From positions 25,685,318-25,749,317 of the forward strand of contig CM074188.1 in NCBI GenBank assembly GCA_037179385.1: 64,000 bases of DNA, given 5' to 3'. The notes under the pieces were generated by a model. That model worked only from the letters and a program-made list of their open reading frames with translations, was not told the origin of the DNA and made no database searches. This DNA is from Holothuria scabra. Its lineage: Eukaryota > Echinodermata > Holothuroidea > Aspidochirotida > Holothuriidae. Every line of letters begins with the position of its first letter. Positions within the stretch are counted from its first letter, which is position 1. Below are positions 60,206 to 64,000 of this stretch, piece after piece. The position numbers and the translations under genes are program-made.

Positions 60206-60355
60206 GACTTGTTTCCAAATAGCAATTACAAAGGATTGTGAAATAGAGTTTTGGTGTTTGTTATTTTTGTCAATGGTATTTTACTGTGGTGAAAATTGAC
60301 GTACATCCACAACTATATCCCACAATTCATTGTAATTGCTATTTGGAAATAGGTC
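60206..60355. mobile_element. Small MITE with TTTCCAAATAGCAATTAC ends
   Basis: TTTCCAAATAGCAATTACAA at 60212 is inverted at 60331-60350, with similarity extending on both sides, in a 150-bp element flanked by TA. A Tc1/mariner-like origin is possible. Confidence 0.75.
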
Positions 60356-61321
60356 TATATTTGGGGCTGCTCATTGCAGGGTTCGGGGACTACGTTATGT
60401 ATGTTGGATGCTGTGTGTATAGTACACTAGTCGTTTAATGAAGCCCCCATAATAGGTACCATTTTCAACGTCAAAATACCTTGACTATGTAGGCTCCGTT
60501 GAGCTATCAGGTATATCTTTCACTAAGACCAAGCATAAACCTTAAATTAAACGAATTCTAAGTTGAAATTAAATTGGAATTCTATCGAAACTTCAGACGA
60601 AGGGATTACATGAGATTGTGCAATTGACTATAGGTCCTCCATTATAAGATGAAAACGTGCACTGCAGGTAGGGTATAGTCAATTGTACAATATCATGAAA
60701 TACATAAGTGGGCTGTGAAGGAAATGTCTCTTGAGCCCCTCCAAGCTTGTTAAAACCAACCTAATAAAACGCGTGAACAGCGTATTCGGTTGAGCGAAAT
60801 ATGTGACAGTCCAACCACACTTTGGGATGCTGCACGTAGTACATGTGTGGCACCCTTGTATAAGATTGACTGAACATGGCGATATGAAAGTGAGTTTGCC
60901 CTGATTAGTCTATTCTCAGTCACTTCTTGTCCCAGCATGGACATCATCATTAATCCCTGGGGAACCCACTTCTAAGGATTAATAATAAAAAGATAAAAAG
61001 ATTGACCCGAACCGCTCAGAAAACCAATCAGGTACAGATCTTAAATGCTGGAAGCTCTTTCAATGAATAATTTGTGATTAACTTATACTTTACACCGCTA
61101 TGCAGGTAGATCCGCATACAGCACACTAGTATATGCACGTCGTTGCCTACACGGCATTGATGTTTCTTTGGACATTCCAAATATGCTTAATTAATAGATT
61201 AATTTTGGACGAAAGCTCTTCAAAAGTGATTGTATCAAGGTAGCGATGATGATCGTCTGATTTTAAAGAGTAGAAAATTTGGAAGGTTTTGTGGTTGTAC
61301 ACGATACCAAAACAGAATTAT

Positions 61322-61361
<40 letters not shown>

Positions 61362-63672
61362 GTTGCTTGTAATACGTACTCTTACAGCAGTGAACTAAGA
61401 AAACTAAGCTCATACCAGTAACAGTTTGTTTGAAACTTTTGAGTTATCGTAATGCCTGTTCTTTTCCAAAAAGTCGCAATTTGCTTTCCTCAAGATTTCC
61501 TCTGAAAACTTTCTTTTAAAGAAAGAAACAATGCGATTATCCTGGGACATCTTTTATATTCTGCACAACTATGCAGGCCTTTCGAAACAGAAGTACACGG
61601 CTAAATTTATAATTTGATAAATTTTTCATCTTTTTTTTTTTTTTTGAGGCTTACAGTTTCTTAGAACTCTGTTCAGATGAATTGCATGTCAGTGATTAGA
61701 AGTTATCACGTATAACAGGATTTAACTTACGCATCTGTAACCGATTCAGCTTTGATTTCTTTTCATGTATGGGAATACTTAGCCATCCTCTGGAGTTTCC
61801 AATTTGTTTGCCTTATCCCAGCAAGAATATCGGACAGCTTAGGGCGTCAAAATCCGTCCCCAAAGCCAACATGCAGAGCAAAAGTTGTTGACAGTAATTA
61901 CTCTAACTCGTGTCAAATTGATTATACATGCTTTTCTCTCAAAGGTTGTTTTCAGATTTAATCCCGCGTCGTAATTCTTTTGGCACTTATATATAAGTGA
62001 ACTCTTTTTAAATCAGACGAAGAGGACATGACTTGATATTATATTCATACGTCACTTTTTGCCAAAATAATAGATCTATATACAAAATAAGAAAACCATA
62101 TTGATGATTTGATATAGGTTTGTGAAAGGAAAAGGGGGACAGGTTATACAGGAAAAAGGGTTTAGTAGCAGTTTAGTTCAGTCTTTCAAAAGATGGGCCG
62201 ACGCAGACTTTTAGCCAGAGCTGTTTGTTGTCGTCTTTGTTCTGGGGTGATTCATATAGCGTACACGCTAAAAAAAGCGTGTTTAGCAATTAAACATCTA
62301 TTTTCCTTCACTTTGTGAATGTGTTCAAATTTTTTACGTGCTTAGGTATTTAAAACTAAATGTTTATCAAATTTGCGTGTTTCAAAGAGAAATACGCCTT
62401 TAGGACTGCGTGTCGTTCTTGTGACGCTGTTTGTGTATGCAGAACAGGTTTATCATTAGTACAACTGGTATTCCTCTAACCAAATTCCTGCTTAAAATTC
62501 TACTGGTGAGATACCTGCGTAGCAGGCTGTAGCCTACGGCATATTCCTTGTTCAGCCATATCCCTTTGGGAAATGAGGAGATGAAAAACAGAGTCCAGTC
62601 CCCGAGGAAGCCGGTGAGTCGCATGTTTCCAACTTGTGGTCAGCTGCGCAGTAATCTTCAGTCCAATAAGCTCTCTGAAGAACCAGGAAAAAATAGCCTG
62701 AAATAATAAAATGTAACAAAGCTTTATAGATATAATTAATGGACATTGTACTCTACAGTAAGTGTGGAAATTCCCTACTCATTAACTGATTAATGTGGAC
62801 AGATAAACAGATAAAATTAGGCTTATTGCAAGGCTAAACAACCCTTCTTTAAGTAGGGTTAAATAAGAGCACAGTCTATAAAAATACACTGTATAAATCC
62901 TTCGTTTAACTTCTCACTTTTCATACCAACAGTCAATCAAAATAACAGTTTCATCTAATGTCCGAAACTGGAGGTATAACTTAAACTATTTTTTATTCCT
63001 ACAAATAAAGTATTGTGTCACAATTAGATTGATGTTAACGTTTCTGCTGTCTTCCGAGACGAAAATGACTGACTCTACGTTCTCAGTATAGTAATTATAG
63101 TAAATAATCAGTATAGTAAGTATAGTATAGTAATTTTCAAATAAATTTCTTTCTTTCCTACTGACAACTGTTTTTTTCAACATCAAAATATCATCTTGCC
63201 TATCACAATTATTGCTGTTGTTATTCAAGAGAATTTAGTTGTTTCCTTCAAAGATAGGACTGAAGTAAAATATATAAAATTCCATCAGTGCTAAGAAAGT
63301 CACTTTTACTCAAACCATAAATTACTTCAATATATGTGAAATGAAGTATGAAGATTTCAGAAAGCCCTTTCGAGTGAATTTAGAAAGATCTTCGAGGTCA
63401 ACTTGTGATACCTATAATGTTTAAAAGCTTTTAAAACAACCTATATATCACTTTACGTATAAGAAGTTAATTTATCAAAAAAGTTCAATATTGACCTAGA
63501 AGAAAGCTCTTTCGTGTTCAGGCAACCAAGAATTTCCATGGCTCAGAAACAAAATAAACAAGGAGTTGTAACCTGTATTAAATATATCAGTGCATAATAT
63601 GGCCTTCCAGTACTATATATGTATATTTAAAGATATTAACACTGTTGAATATATGATGTAAAGAGAGCACTA
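60356..63672. other. Non-coding, no gene seen
   Basis: It holds a 38-base A run (61323-61360), a 15-base T run (61631-61645), a small inverted repeat at 60611-60693 (GTGCAATTGACTATAGG with its inverse) and TATAG repeats at 63087-63135. Confidence 0.55.
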
Positions 63673-63680
63673 AGTGTTGG

Positions 63681-63847
63681 CAGTGTTGTAATCGAGTCAC
63701 TAAATTAGTGACTCGAGTCACCAGTTTTCAAACTTTTAAGTGACTCGAGTCACTGCACTATTTCAATGGGGAAATTACTCCTGAATTCTATCGAGTCACT
63801 ACCTGTTTGAGAGGAAGTGACTCGAGTCGTGACTTGTTACAACACTG
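63681..63847. mobile_element. hAT-type MITE with CTCGAG palindromes
   Basis: CAGTGTTGTAA at the left and TTACAACACTG at the right are perfect 11-bp inverted ends. AGTGTTGG flanks both sides directly (63673-63680 and 63848-63855), an 8-bp hAT-length duplication. The interior repeats the 14-base palindrome GTGACTCGAGTCAC (63708 and 63740) and variants near 63800 and 63817. Confidence 0.92.
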
Positions 63848-64000
63848 AGTGTTGGAGAGGCTTTACTCACGGAACACTCTAAAAATGTTTAGAAAATGTG
63901 TGTAAGTAAATTAACACTGAAGTTTCTTCCCCCACTTTTACACGTGCTGTTATGCTAGAACTCACATCCGAAATTGCTAAACATACATATATAGAAAACA

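Noticed and set aside
63673..63855. CRISPR-like array from repeated GTGACTCGAGTCAC
   Set aside because: Eukaryotic context, irregular spacing, and terminal inverted repeats with an 8-bp duplication show a MITE.

Overview
This window is animal (metazoan) nuclear DNA, most likely from a marine invertebrate. That rests on the repeat content: a Ty3/gypsy element primed by tRNA-Leu, tRNA-derived SINEs, and many non-autonomous DNA transposons of hAT and piggyBac type. It is AT-rich and has few or no host genes. An echinoderm or similar animal is my guess, but nothing here fixes the species.

Positions 1-8973 hold a Ty3/gypsy LTR retrotransposon on the minus strand, complete except that the window edge cuts its 3' LTR. 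In transcription order it has a 1783-bp 5' LTR (8973-7191), a tRNA-Leu primer binding site, gag with capsid-like and zinc-knuckle parts, protease, reverse transcriptase, RNase H, integrase with a GPY/F-like end, an extra ORF with two C2H2 zinc fingers where env would lie, a polypurine tract and the 3' LTR. The two LTRs differ over about 853 bp only by two one-base indels, so the insertion is very young. The coding region nevertheless carries about eight single-base frame breaks without independent stop codons. That pattern fits uncorrected assembly indels at least as well as real decay.

From 8974 to 64000 I recognise no protein-coding gene. No open frame there exceeds about 130 codons or has a recognisable domain. 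The tract is a graveyard of short repeats: one tRNA-derived SINE family in at least eight copies on both strands, a fragment of a second SINE type, about twenty MITE-like inverted-repeat elements (several with clear target-site duplications, two nested in older repeats), a degenerate minisatellite, tandem duplications and simple repeats. A cluster at 54.4-56.4 kb holds four MITEs, two of them head to head.

The best candidates for something undescribed are the zinc-finger third ORF of the retrotransposon, a group of MITE families that share TATAGA-like ends and carry the palindrome TGACGTCA, and a SINE whose 3' tail has grown into a (CCTAA)n tract resembling an arthropod telomere motif.
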